DNA of 64,000 bases, taken from Lingula anatina. Taxonomy: Eukaryota > Brachiopoda > Lingulata > Lingulida > Lingulidae. Below the pieces are notes generated by a model. The model did no database searches. It was not told the origin of the DNA and saw only the letters and a list, made by a program, of their open reading frames with translations. The position numbers and the translations under genes are program-made. Shown one piece after another: positions 13,690 to 28,700 of the stretch (the first letter of the stretch is position 1; each line of letters starts with the position of its first letter). The stretch lies in contig NW_019775258.1 in the NCBI RefSeq assembly GCF_001039355.2, positions 154,616-218,615 on the forward strand, read 5' to 3'.

Positions 13690-16600
13690 ATACCATTAAG
13701 ATAATACAACACTTAACAGTGACAACAGATTACGGAAAACAGAAATGAACAAATATATAGCACATTAAACTGATGAATGAGGCATAAAATGATATTGATA
13801 TTACAGAAAATACAGAAATAATATAAAAAACAGGATACAGCTTCTAACAAATTTTTCATATGTAGCCCAAAATGTAATCAATTAAATTATTTCACTAAAT
13901 CTACAATTGTTTTAACAATTTTAAAAAACTTATCACTATATTGATAAGGTATAAAACCATAATTAATTTGCTGAACTAGCCTTTAATAGCCTTCAATAGC
14001 TAATGAAACCTCATTTGAATGTTTGTTGGGTAAATCACAAGTTCGGTTGCACAGGTCAATAGCTGACTTTGGAGAGGGGGGGGGGGGGGGGGTAAATTTC
14101 TGAGGTACCCCTTTGTCCCTCCAAAAGTGTAAGTATGAAACCAAACCAAGCCATTTTTTCTATCTCTGTGCTCTACATGTCAGGGCAAAATTGTCCTTGA
14201 CTACTGATTTATGTTTCATCTCTTCACTTGCCAAATTTTTTTATCCTTCCCCCCCCTCCCCACCCCCATATCCCACCCTGAAAACAAAATCCAGAGATGA
14301 GTTGATTAAAAGTTTTCTACTTACTGTCAGTGACTCCATCCACAGCACATCTGAGTGCACTTTTGGTATGTGCTGATAGGCTGAAAGTAAAATGGACATG
14401 GTTTTTATGACGCAACAAGAAAAAATTTAATGAATAATTAAATCATGTAAGTTTTAGGAGGACATCAGTCTTGAAAACTGGAAATGTTTGAATAATTGAA
14501 GTAGAAGTAATGTCACACTATCTGATGTGTTTCAATACTTTCAAAATGAAATCTCAAAACAATTACACACAGCATGAATCAAATTTATGTACAAATAGGT
14601 GCTTACTCTGCTTGATACAAAAATGCGATTTTGCCGTAAGCAAACCCTAAAGCCGGCACATGACTGAACATGCTTCAGGTACAATATGGCCGTAAAGAAA
14701 GCATGCCTACGTCTGAACAGGTGAATCCCCAAGCTGCATGACTCATTCAACCTATTCTGTATGCTTTTAATTCATATTACTGACATGAAAATTCTCTTCA
14801 ATCTAAACGGAAGAAATATACACCACTATATCAATCTTGTTCACAGATCAAAAATTTCTCCCACAAACTTGAGAAGGAAAGCTTTTATAATTCTTTTGTT
14901 AGTATTTCATCAAAAAATCAAAATTATGCATGTGGGGAGAACATAAGATAATTGAAATTGACCTCGTGTCACTAACCTTTTGTTTGCACTTTGCAAATGC
15001 CGGGAGTAAATTTGAGATGTTTTTGTCGTCCTATCTCTTCAGATAACAAGAAGTACCAGCCCCCGATTTCCTTCAGTGACAAAAAGGAGCAAATATTTAA
15101 GAAAAAAATTATTGTCAAAGTATGCTAACAAATTTTTATAGACAATTCAAGGCAAATTAATTGTCACCATGAAAGCTGTAACAAATGCCTCTATTTCTTG
15201 TGTTAATTGTAATATTTACATCTGGACTAAATTTCTCATGAGAAAAATCGCCATCTACTAGTCTTTTATATTCAGATAAATATAATACAATATGACTGTC
15301 AGAACATAAAGTGAAAGAATATCCTTTTAATTACTTGTACTGTACATCAGTTTTCTACCTGTCAACATGTGACAGAAAAAAGTCTACTTATAAACACCCT
15401 GTATATCTCATCTGCTTTATAAACGTATGCTTTGTATGTCCATATTGGCAAATCTATTGGGAAACCACTTGTGTTATGACTACAGTTTTGTTATACAGGG
15501 TGCTTAGAACAGACTATTAAACTTTTGTGAATTTACCTTCTTTGATTTGACCAACTTCTTGATCCCAAATGACATACATCCTAGCAGCTCACTGAAAACA
15601 TATTACGGCAGGCTTTAACTACTGAAGTTATGGCAATTTAACACTTTCACAGACCATAAAACCCATCTGAAAGTCAAATTTTTCTCCCCTGGCCTCATTA
15701 AAGTCTTTTTTCTCTTGACATGCCGAACTATCATAAAACTTCCAAAATGGTTTTCTTTCATTAAAGGCCAATCACACAGTGCAGAAAATTGAAACAAGAT
15801 CTGTAGCAATGGCACTTGTGGATCCAAGATTTTACTGGGGAGGTAGAGGGGACACACAAGGATTAACTATAAAATAGTAGAAAAGGGCAATTTTACTGTA
15901 ATACGTGGGGCGAAGGGATGCAATAATTGCTTAGTATTGTCTTGCTTGGGCCATAGCAATAGTCCGGAGGTTTATTGGTCTGAATGTTCACTATATAGAA
16001 CCTTCAGAACAATGAACCCTTGATTGAAAAAACAATGAAAATGTTACCATTTTTCAGACCAATGAACCTTCAGACCAATGATCGAGATGCTCCCGTCTGG
16101 CTTTACTTGATATATGTCAACTTAAAGCCCCTATTTCACACAGACCACGAATCCCACGAATGGCCATGAATTGACAAATTTCACGATTCGTGGTTGAATC
16201 GTAATCAGTTCGTGAAGTTCTTAACAGATTCGTATATATTCGTAGACAGTTCTTGCACTTCTTGACCAACAGGAATTGGTGGCAAAAACTTCGATGCCCC
16301 TATTTCACACAGACCACGAATCCCACGAATTGCCAGGAATTGAAAATTTCAGGGTTCGTGGTTGAATCTAAATCAGTTCGTGAAGTTCTTAACAGATTCG
16401 TATATAATCGTAGTCAGTTCTTGCAATTCTTGATCAATCGGGAATTCGTGGCAAAAATTTTGAGCTGTTCAAAGTTTTGGCCACGAACTCCCGATTCCAA
16501 AAAATCGTAGTGAATTTCTGGTCAATATTTGTGCGATTCCAGCCGAATCTTACGAATATTCGTAACACTATCGTACCTGTATCGTAACTGAATCGTGAGC

Positions 16601-19600
16601 GTGTCGAATTAGACCAGAAAAATGGCAAAATCCCACGAATCCTCACGAATCCTAAAATTTGTCAATTCCTGGCAATTAGTGGGATTCGTGGTCTGTGTGA
16701 AATAGGGGCCTTAGGGAAGGGAATGGGAGGGGGGGCTTCAAAGCAACGGAAGGGTTGCCCACTGTATACTAGTTTTTAGGAGGGATATGGGGGGTTAACG
16801 AGGCTAAGGGGGGGGGGGGGCACACACCAGTGTCCTCCCCTGGCTATACCACTGAATGAGCAGGTCACTTCAATCCCTGTGCTCAGGTAGCCTAGTGCTG
16901 AGCTGACAACCATCAGATCATCAGTTAACTAGAATTGATATAATTTGTCATCAAAAAGAAAACAGAAGGGCCAATTTATCCTTGATCATTTTTCTTCATA
17001 ATAACTTACCTTTCAGTTTTTCTTCTGTGCCATACAGATAATATCAGTCTCTTGTCTTGATCTTCTGGTAATATCTCACTGGAATGAATTATAAGGTATT
17101 ATGTAAATAAATTAGAAATCATATCCATGTCTTCTAAAAAATTCTCAAAACACAATAGCCAAAAACTCTCTTTTACCAAAGGAACAATCAAGAAACCCTT
17201 CCTGGATGTCAAGAACAAAAGAGCCCGTAAGGGTCCACCTCACATACACCTCAGTGACTAGTAGCATATCTGTTTAAAATACAGCTGTTTCAATTGGATA
17301 ACTTGAACAATTTCCTTTATGATATACTAGTGCTAATAGCAGAACTATGAATTTCAATGGTGTCATCTCTATAGTGTATTTCATGAACAATACCAGCAAT
17401 TTCAGTCATAATGCTTTTCTCAATAATATTGGATGAACCTCCATCCACAATAAAGGCCTCCCATCCATGTGGATAAGATACCTATTCTGTTTTGTTAAAA
17501 ATACTTTCCCAAGTATTACATATTGGTCTACATACATTCACATTCCAGGATGACTGTAATACAGTAACCTAGTCCATCATCAGTTTTATTTTGACTAGGT
17601 TTATCATTGCTATGATCTATACACAAAACATTCTTTAGGAATGTCAGATACCAGAGATCATCTTGCTATAAAAATATATATCTTCCAGCAATGAGCATAT
17701 CACAGCCTTGGGCATGTAGAGGCCTGTCACTGCTGGAGGCTCTTGTTACTAGCTGGTATGTGCGTCAGCCTTGGCCATATGCCACTTGGTGTGTGTCACC
17801 CGTGTGTGTGTGTGTGTGTGTGTGCTTGTGTGTGCTTGTGTGTGTGTTGGTGTGTGTGTGTGTGTTGGTGTGTGTGTGTGTGAGAGAGAGAGAGGAAGAG
17901 AGAGAGAGTCTGTTTTACATTTCCTGACCAACAAACAATATTTAACTTTCGAAACTGCATCCAACATATCAAACGCAAACACTTTACAGCCATATTTTTA
18001 CAATACTAAACATTATAAGACAGGCATACAATATACATCACTGTACTTATCATTTGTACCCAGTTACAATAAACCGTACCATGTCTTCTTTTCCATATGT
18101 GAAAAAAAAAATCTTACCATTCAAATCAGGAAGTAAATCAAACTTGTAGTAATATGAAAACTATGCAGACTCCAGCTAGTCTTGAAGTTCATCCTACGCA
18201 CGTGGAGCCCAACTGCTGACACAAGCATACAATTAAATGTCCATAAAAATTACTCCATATTTTGCTGATTACTATCAGATGGATAATAACCGGCTGCCGG
18301 GGATTGAAATGATCACTTACAATAGGTAGTTATGCCACAGGTATGCAGACAGAGAGAGATAGAGAGAGTAAGTTATCATTTCAATTATTACAGAGGAGAT
18401 GGAAAGATAAAGAGACGCAGCAGTGAGCTTCATTCTGTAGGCTTTTTCATAACCCTTAACCTAACTCTCTTCCCCCCCCCCCCCCCCATCCCTACACCAT
18501 TAGCAACAGGAAGACGTGTTTTATTTTCATGCCATTATCTTGTTTTTGACCTGCGATGTAAATAGGCCTAACACATCCTAATTGGTAGAAATACATATCC
18601 ATTAATTTGTTTCATTTCATTTGTGTCACTGTATTTTTGGTGTGTTTTCTATATTTTTAAAAACCTTTTAAAAATCCCTTATAAAAGCCCCCATACCAAT
18701 ACTCTTTCTTCCCCCCATAACCAAAAGGGAGGCAAAGACAGCCATTTTCACATTCCTTACATGTAAAGATATAGATTATCTTTACATGTAAATTGAGCAG
18801 TAAGTTAGCAGCAACACATCTCATATGTGTTTCATTCTACTTCCTTGTGCCCCCCCCCCCCNNNNNNNNNNNNNNNNNNNNNNNNNNNNNNNNNNNNNNN
18901 NNNNNNNNNNNNNNNNNNNNNNNNNNNNNNNNNNNNNNNNNNNNNNNNNNNNNNNNNNNNNNNNNNNNNNNNNNNNNNNNNNNNNNNNNNNNNNNNNNNN
19001 NNNNNNNNNNNNNNNNNNNNNNNNNNNNNNNNNNNNNNNNNNNNNNNNNNNNNNNNNNNNNNNNNNNNNNNNNNNNNNNNNNNNNNNNNNNNNNNNNNNN
19101 NNNNNNNNNNNNNNNNNNNNNNNNNNNNNNNNNNNNNNNNNNNNNNNNNNNNNNNNNNNNNNNNNNNNNNNNNNNNNNNNNNNNNNNNNNNNNNNNNNNN
19201 NNNNNNNNNNNNNNNNNNNNNNNNNNNNNNNNNNNNNNNNNNNNNNNNNNNNNNNNNNNNNNNNNNNNNNNNNNNNNNNNNNNNNNNNNNNNNNNNNNNN
19301 NNNNNNNNNNNNNNNNNNNNNNNNNNNNNNNNNNNNNNNNNNNNNNNNNNNNNNNNNNNNNNNNNNNNNNNNNNNNNNNNNNNNNNNNNNNNNNNNNNNN
19401 NNNNNNNNNNNNNNNNNNNNNNNNNNNNNNNNNNNNNNNNNNNNNNNNNNNNNNNNNNNNNNNNNNNNNNNNNNNNNNNNNNNNNNNNNNNNNNNNNNNN
19501 NNNNNNNNNNNNNNNNNNNNNNAAAAAAAAAAAAAAAAAAAGAAATCTCTAAGGAAATAAAAAATTATACTCTCTACTTCCATCTTAATGATACAAATCT

Positions 19601-22600
19601 GGGAATTCCACTTAATTAAGAGTAACAGGTTATTTACAGCTTGGTCTTATCTATAATTTGAGTCTGTTTATCAGAGAAGTGTTTTGTCTGATGTTATCAC
19701 TGTTATCAGCTGTCACTTGGTTCGTTGATTCCAGAATTCACATTCACAAGATTTCTTGGTTTTGGTATTAATTTGCTGAATGCATCACACATGATATCTG
19801 TATTTGAAGGAACCAAAGGGAAGGGGGGGGGGGGGGGGCTAAAGGCACTTCCCTGATCTCAAATATTTTTCTAAATGATAAAACAGCCCTAAAACACAAA
19901 CACTCACTCACACACCAATTTTACTCCCTTGCCTGATTCATCTTTGCTGTTTCTCTCTCTTTACATATATATAACCAAAGGATTTGAAATGAAACATATT
20001 TTCTTTTTAAAAACTTAAAAAGAGTAACCTTCATTTATATGACACTATTTCCAGGTAGTCCCTGAGCAGTGCAATAAACCATGACTTAATCTATTTGTAC
20101 ATTACCCTATTTCACATGAGAACTTTTTTCCACTGTGTGAGCTTCAAAAGAAGATGTCTTCAACAGCAGAAAATTATGTGAATGTGACATGCAATAAAAG
20201 CACTACACCTTGATATCTTTGTCTGCTATTGTATGAGTCCACCTGCAACACATCATAAGTAGAAATCCAGAACTCCTCAATTATTTTCAAACTGGAATCT
20301 TAAGTTTTTGTGATATGAAAATGCTTGATTAAACTGATTTATTTTTTCAAAATAAAGATCATCCCCTTTTGCTACTAAAAATTACTTTTTTATTGTAGAA
20401 CAGTTTCATGTAATAGACTTGTGAAGTCTCTTTTGTCTATAGCTACTTATATTTGTCTGGTCTCATTCCCTGATGAAGTCTGTCTGCAAGCAGACAAAAT
20501 ATTGGCTGGTAAGACCAGACAAAAATAAGTAGCTACAGACAAAAGAATCTTCACAAGTCTACTTTTTTATAATCTTATTTTCAAAATGGATTCAATTCAC
20601 ATATTATTATCAATTATTATAAAACTACATTTGATATAACACATACTACTAATTGGTAAATTTTGCATACAACCATTATAATGTATTACACTTCATAATA
20701 TTGAGGAATTTTATTAAAATTCCTTCTTCCTAATACAACACGATAAGCCAGCAAAATCAAGTAATGGCAGATAAAAGCGTGGGTGAAGATTGAAGTATGT
20801 TTACAAAGCTCTAGTACGATGCCAGGATAAACTGGATACCAAACCATCCAAACAAAACACTGGACCCGAAAGGATTAACTTGTCTGGCTTACGCTATCAT
20901 ACGAAGTAACACCAAACTTTGCCAAACATTATAAAATTCATATTTCTTCAAAGTTTTTTTAGATATGTTTCAGAATCTAAGAAAATATTGTTAGTTAAAA
21001 AGTATACCATTTTTAAAGACTATGTTTCAAAACTTCACCAAAGGGCCTTGCAATTGATCACCATCATTGCTGACTTGTCTATTTCACTTTTGGTTCTTCT
21101 TCATCATGATGCATCACAAATCATCTTCCGTACATGTTATATATATATAGTTTCAGTTCTTTTTCTTTCTTTTGCCACATCATGTTAAAGCTCAATAATA
21201 AAAGCAGATATCAAGTCATGGTGACAGGTTTTTCAGTCCATGGTACTGTCAACACAGGTATTTCAACATTCATGTATTTGAGAACTGATGAAAAAGACCG
21301 ATCGACCTGGTTTTATGCAAGGGCATGAAATAGATATAGAAACTAGTTTTTAGCACAGTAATAGAAAACCCAATACAAATAGATGTTGAGGAACTGCCTT
21401 TGATGACAAAAGACTGGAGAAAATCTTTTTATCTCATTGAAACTGCCTTAAGCTTTACTTACTTCATGTTGTCTGATCCATTTTTCAGTACTTACTCAGG
21501 TACTAGTAAACATTATTAATTCAGTTTTTTTTTCTATTGTGGTCCTGCACTCTTCCTCTAGTGTGCATTCTGTTTATAAAGTAAATACTTTATTATCATG
21601 TGGTATGTCATAATATTGTATCGACATATTGTATTCACACCAGTTTAATGAGACAATGTTTTCTTGCCACTGTGCACTGTCACAAATTTCTATTGTCTTT
21701 CACTCACTGCAATTTATGGGGGGAAAATACATGCACGATTAAAGGAATGGAACTATACTGCAATTAGTAAATGCCTAGCCAAGTGTCATTTCAGACTTCC
21801 AAAATTTCAGAGGCCACTATATTATTATAAATTTCTATCACTTCCTAAATATCTATTTTAATAATCAAAATTATAAAAAAAAGTGCAAAGTCATACAGTA
21901 ACTAGTTGTTTTTGCAAGAAACTCTTATACATCTAAATTCAATGATTGTTTCTGACAGGTGGTTATGCCAAAGCAATTTAACAAAAGAAGGGCCAATTTG
22001 TCATAATGTACATGGTCACAGAAAAATTGGAATTCTGTAAGGGTATTTACGAGAGACCTTTTCTTGGCATTACTGTAATAAGGTATTGATAATCCTGCAG
22101 AATCATGCACATGGCTATATTGACAGACAGCTGCAGGGCATATATATTCCTTTCAACATAACCATCAAAATCAATAAGAGGAATATTAGATTGAATTCCA
22201 GTACATAGATATTACATGCTTCCTGTTTGTCACTTTGCTGAACCCTGAGTTTCAGAGGCCACTGATAACTGTCACCTCTGTCATCAGCATGCCTCTGTTG
22301 TTTCCAATGACACCCCCAGTTTCAAAGATTACTGGTAATTTATAACTTGTTTAATCATGTCACTGTAAACCTCGCCAAACTCTGAAACTCGGGGGCATTT
22401 TATTGGAAATTTATTTCTGTAGCAACTTGTCAAGAGGCTGGCAAACATTACCCACACCACTTAACTTTATTATTCAGCAAGCACTGTAATATGCCTTAAA
22501 TATATTTAAACTGGGTTCAGTTTGCAAAAGGTGTTTAGAGGTTACTAGAAAATATCATCGATAAGACTTTATAATATGAAAACCACGTTGAATGTTTTAT

Positions 22601-25600
22601 GTGAGAGTTTGCATTGTGGCTGTGAAGTAGGCATGATTTGCCTTGGATTAATTGTCACACTCAAAAATGTTGACCTTTTGCCTAAAAATCAACCCTGTGC
22701 ATACATATACAGGAAGCAATAAATCATTTTCCCTACGAAAGTGCATTGAGTCAACATCATAACTTTTAATAGGCAAAAACCACAATACACAATAAAATTT
22801 CCTCTTGCAGCTTCTCTTCTTTAATTTCAACAGGGAACATACAGGTGCCTTAAATTTTCTGAGAGATAAAAAAAAATTCTGAGACAGAGCCATATAGAAC
22901 TCCTATACTGGGTCTGTATTCCACCATAATATATTATGTACTACTTACTGGACTTCTGTTTTTTCTCTCTTTTTTTCTTTGGGTGAGGATACAAAAGGTG
23001 AAATTAAACATGAGCATGCATTGTTTGATCTTTTCATAGCCATTTCAATGACCCACTTAATGTACCAGAATATAAAAGACAGGAACTTTTTTTGCAATTA
23101 AATTCATTGGTGTGTCAACATAATACCCTGTTGTTAAAGACCATTGCGCCTCCATAAATGAATGAATAGGTTGATATCAGAGAGAACTGTCAAAATTGGA
23201 AATTTGGAATATTAATGCAAAAGGCAATGTGACACTAATTAAAAAATTAAAAGGAAAGTAAAAATCAGCACTGTAGCCTAGCTCAAGTCACCGAGAAGGG
23301 GGGAGGAATATAACATATACAGTGAAGAGCATCAACTTCAGTGATATGAATAAATGTTTCAGGTGTTTTATCATTCTTGAAATGCAAAAGTCCAACACCC
23401 CATTTCCATAGATTAGATCGACCTACTTTAGATCGACCTAACTCCCTGGGGGTTCACGCTAAATAGCTGTCAGCCGGGCGGACACGAAAGTTAATTACCC
23501 CCTTAAAGCTTGTAGTAGGCGGGACGGACATTTAAGTCGGATTATCTGAAAATAATCTGGTGAGACTCCCCGCCGGGATAGATCGATCTAAAATCTATGG
23601 GAATAGAGCCCAAGACTTCAGTGTAGATGAGAGGCACTATAAACCATCACCATATGGGGCTGTCTCTGGTAATCTAAAACAATTGGCAACTGTGATAACA
23701 TACACTGCACAGTACTGCCTTCTTCACCCCAGTAACCCTTACTAAGTAGTATTATATGTTAATACCCAACCAAAAACACACTTTGGACTATATAACCATA
23801 TCCACCTAGCTGACCTAGCNAGTCATACAGTAACTAGTTGTTTTTGCAAGAAACTCTTATACATCTAAATTCAATGATTGTTTCTGACAGGTGGTTATGC
23901 CAAAGCAATTTAACAAAAGAAGGGCCAATTTGTCATAATGTACATGGTCACAGAAAAATTGGAATTCTGTAAGGGTATTTACGAGAGACCTTTTCTTGGC
24001 ATTACTGTAATAAGGTATTGATAATCCTGCAGAATCATGCACATGGCTATATTGACAGACAGCTGCAGGGCATATATATTCCTTTCAACATAACCATCAA
24101 AATCAATAAGAGGAATATTAGATTGAATTCCAGTACATAGATATTACATGCTTCCTGTTTGTCACTTTGCTGAACCCTGAGTTTCAGAGGCCACTGATAA
24201 CTGTCACCTCTGTCATCAGCATGCCTCTGTTGTTTCCAATGACACCCCCAGTTTCAAAGATTACTGGTAATTTATAACTTGTTTAATCATGTCACTGTAA
24301 ACCTCGCCAAACTCTGAAACTCGGGGGCATTTTATTGGAAATTTATTTCTGTAGCAACTTGTCAAGAGGCTGGCAAACATTACCCACACCACTTAACTTT
24401 ATTATTCAGCAAGCACTGTAATATGCCTTAAATATATTTAAACTGGGTTCAGTTTGCAAAAGGTGTTTAGAGGTTACTAGAAAATATCATCGATAAGACT
24501 TTATAATATGAAAACCACGTTGAATGTTTTATGTGAGAGTTTGCATTGTGGCTGTGAAGTAGGCATGATTTGCCTTGGATTAATTGTCACACTCAAAAAT
24601 GTTGACCTTTTGCCTAAAAATCAACCCTGTGCATACATATACAGGAAGCAATAAATCATTTTCCCTACGAAAGTGCATTGAGTCAACATCATAACTTTTA
24701 ATAGGCAAAAACCACAATACACAATAAAATTTCCTCTTGCAGCTTCTCTTCTTTAATTTCAACAGGGAACATACAGGTGCCTTAAATTTTCTGAGAGATA
24801 AAAAAAATTCTGAGACAGAGCCATATAGAACTCCTATACTGGGTCTGTATTCCACCATAATATATTATGTACTACTTACTGGACTTCTGTTTTTTCTCTC
24901 TTTTTTTCTTTGGGTGAGGATACAAAAGGTGAAATTAAACATGAGCATGCATTGTTTGATCTTTTCATAGCCATTTCAATGACCCACTTAATGTACCAGA
25001 ATATAAAAGACAGGAATTTTTTTTGCAATTAAATTCATTGGTGTGTCGACATAATACCCTGTTGTTAAAGACCAGTGTGCCTCCATCAATGAATGAATAG
25101 GTTGATATCAGAAAGATCTGTCAAAATTGAAAATTTGGAATATTAATGCAAAAGGCAATGTGACACTAATTAAAAAATTAAAAGGAAAGTAAAAATCAGC
25201 ACTGTAGCCTAGCTCAAGTCACCGAGAAGAGGAGAGGAATATAACATACACAGTGAAGAGCATGGGCATCAACTTCACTGATATGAATAAATGTTGCAGG
25301 TGTTTTATCATTCCTGAAATGCAAAAGTCCAAGACTTCAGTGTAGATGAGAGGCACTATAAACCACCACCATATGGGCCTGTCTCTGGTAATCTAAAACA
25401 ATTGGCAACTGTGATAACATACACCGCACAGTACTGCCTTCTTCGCCCCAGTGACCCTTACTAAGTAGTATTATATGTTAATACCCACCCAAAAACACAC
25501 TTTGGACTATATAACCATATCCACCTAGCTGACCTAGCCCCACCCCCACCCCCATCCACACACCATGTGACTTATATTACCCTCTCCTACTGTACAAAAG

Positions 25601-25737
25601 GAAACTATAAACCTTAAATGAATTGCCTATCAATGGATATCAAATACAAGATAGAATAAGTAAGTAAACAATATAATCATGATAAAGAACTGTCTGGTGA
25701 AAATATTATCATTTTCTTGCCCTCCTACAAGTGTGTG

Positions 25738-25799
<62 letters not shown>

Positions 25800-28700
25800 C
25801 AGTCAGTTAATTCAATGTTTGAGCAACACAGTAACTGCATCAATACCCATCAAATCCTACCTGTTAGTGCTTACAAATTAGTCCATGTTGTGATCCACAC
25901 ACTTCCACACTAAAGCACATGTTAAAGTGTCATATATAGCACTGCTTGGCCTGTCTGTTGTGAAACCAAAGATATTAAACTTGACAATGCCTCTATTGTT
26001 ATGCCTAGTCTAAGTGCAGCGACCCTGGCAGCCATATATACAGTTTAGTCTGGTATTAATTTATTCTGGAACTGTCTCTCTCCCACCCCCCACCCCCCTC
26101 CAAGGATACCTTAATACACCTTAAGATCTATAGTTTTTTTTATCCAGTCTTCATTCACCCATGTTGTGATCTCTCCCTCTTAAACAGCATAATAACATCA
26201 GTGAGAAAGCTTCAGCTGTGAAGGTTCACTTACCATAGCCAAAACTGAATGAAATGAGTGTAAAGTTCTCTAGTAAACAGCGAAGAATATATACATCTTC
26301 AAAATATCCACTCACAACATTTAAATCTTGAGCTCCCGTCACACATCACATAGACAGGGTGAGAAAAAATTCAAACTTTTTTCCCTGCACAGTTTGAGCC
26401 ATCAACTATAGCACTCTGAAGGACAAATTGCCACACAAAGCGTTCTTTTGTGTCACAGTAGGAACACAGATGAAATTTGATAACTTTGGGTCAAAATTAC
26501 ATGTTCAAGATAAACCCAATTTTAACTCAGCAGTAATTCCAACAGAACTTCACTCATAAAAATTCCCAATTTCTTAATACATGTTTCCCACACAGTTGAG
26601 GTGTGAATGCTAGTCAGTGGCTCAAGCATTTCACATCAAAGAATAGAGTAATACTTTAAGTCACAATTACCTTATTGTTTAACCCAAACTGTAGGGAACA
26701 CATCCAGTGTAATTTTTCTCTCATAAATACCCCAGCCTCAGCATCCTTCGCGGTATTCCTAAGTCAACTCATAGGGGTAGACTGTAGCAAATAGCATGGC
26801 ACGAAAAAGGACTCTGTTAGAGTACACAACAAAATGTAGTATGCAAAGTACCTCACCCACTCACCCAAACCAGCCAATGTAAACAGCCGAGTGTGAGTAA
26901 AGGCACGCTGAATGGTTACCAGAATACAGAAAACACCAGGCATGCTTAAGACAACAATTGATCAATGGTGGGCCTTTGCACCCTCGGGTGGGGACAATAC
27001 TGTGGAATAATACTCTGAGAGTGTAATGGATCATAACATATTGATATGGAAGTGAAATGTAGTGTTAAAGCGTGGTACTCGGGGTGAAGATTAAGGGGGG
27101 AGAGCTATGGGACAAGACTGAGATTAAAACAGCTGAACATGATGGGTGTTACCTGCTGTCTTTTTGTTTACTTAGTTGTGACAGAATGCAGGTAACAGGG
27201 TCAGTAAACAGGGCAGAGGAAAGTCCCGGGGGAGTACAAAGAAAATCAGATTAGAAATTCTTGTAATGCATGTGGTAGCCCTTAAACATCACATATAAAA
27301 TAATATCAGATTCACAATTTAGCAGACTGAAACATAATTGGTCAATTAAAAAATCTAACCTTCAGCTTTTATTACAAATTTAGAAGTTCAACAAAGATAT
27401 CATTATCACTGCCCCAATATGTGAACGAGGATAAGTGACAAGATTTACCATCAGTCTCTCCCCTAACATGTTGAGGCACAACCTGTCTGCCGTGTTGTAC
27501 CTAGAGTTCCTCCACATTTCCGATAAAGCAAGCTTTGCCAATGGTAATTAAAGATCGATATGACAGTAATTAGCTAGACATCGCCTCTAGTTGACCCTTT
27601 ACTAAAAGTCACCTAAAATCATTAACTGCCATGTATTTCTGAACACATACTAGCACACCAATTTATTTCAACTTCTTTAAAATTTAATAAATATTGAAAT
27701 ATTGGGAAAAATCAAAGATCAAAGATTTGTATTTTTCTCTGAATAAACCTTAATTATTTGGCTTTGATTAATAAATTAAGCAAAGGAATGTTTTTTTTCA
27801 GAAGGCAAATGAAAAATAAATATAAAAATCTTCAAGTAACCATCACTTTTGGTAATCCAAATGTTTTCTTCAACTAACATGCTTAATTCTTTTTATTTCA
27901 AAATAAATTACTAAGTCTCATTCAAATACTTACAATTCAAAAATGAAATATATAAAAAAATACTTACAATGAAAACCTTTGATCATATTTTGGGTTGTTG
28001 GTTCCCCTTATTATTTTGGTCTTGCATTGTGTTCTCTTCTTTTCATCTGGCACCAGACACAACTGTGATACAATAATAAGAAATAAAAGTATATCTGTTT
28101 ACATACAGCAAATATTTATAGTATGAATATATGATTACACAGATGATATAAATAGACTATGACCACTGCAACAGGATGCTATTCTCATTTTATGCTATTG
28201 TTTATTTTTTGTAAGTTATTTATGGACTGAATACTAATGTTTTTGTTTTACAGTCACAACTCTTTAAAATAAATCTTAAAAATAAGTGATATAATATGTA
28301 ATTCAATTTTGATGTGCTTATTATATGGACATGCTGGTAATTCCTTGATAAGATGCTATGATTTCTGACATACCCCATTACTTAAAAAGCGAAAATGAAA
28401 TGTATATAATACCCAAAACTGAGTGCAGTAGAAATCATTAAGTAAAAACTGATTAGACCCTATCATGACCACATTTCAAATCATTTTAAGATAATTATAA
28501 ACTTTTAAAATATTTATTCATCACCTTGTATTCTATATACACTACAGCATGACTCTGTATGAAGTAATACAATTTTTAAAACAAAATTTCAGTCAGCCAT
28601 TATTGACTTCATTGCAGGGTTACGCAGGATGTTATGCAATCAATATTAGTATATTCTACAACATCCATTTATATAACCATAGTGCTTGTTAATATACAGT

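Larger units (their letters stand above)
21889..25538. repeat. Tandem near-identical block joined by a single N (likely two haplotypes)
   Basis: Copy A spans 21889-23819 and copy B 23821-25538; they start with the same bases (agtcatacag) and end with the same bases (gctgacctagc), and only one N at 23820 separates them. They differ by scattered substitutions, small indels and one 218 bp insertion in A. The whole block lies in intron 4 of the RGS3-like gene. The simplest reading is that two alleles were placed one after the other by the assembler. Confidence 0.9.

Noticed and set aside
18793-19619. Open frames of about 240-264 codons on both strands
   Set aside because: They consist almost wholly of N from the assembly gap.
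21925-24042. An identical 61-codon minus frame seen twice (21925-22110 and 23857-24042)
   Set aside because: The repetition comes from the duplicated block, not from a gene family; no splice support or known domain.
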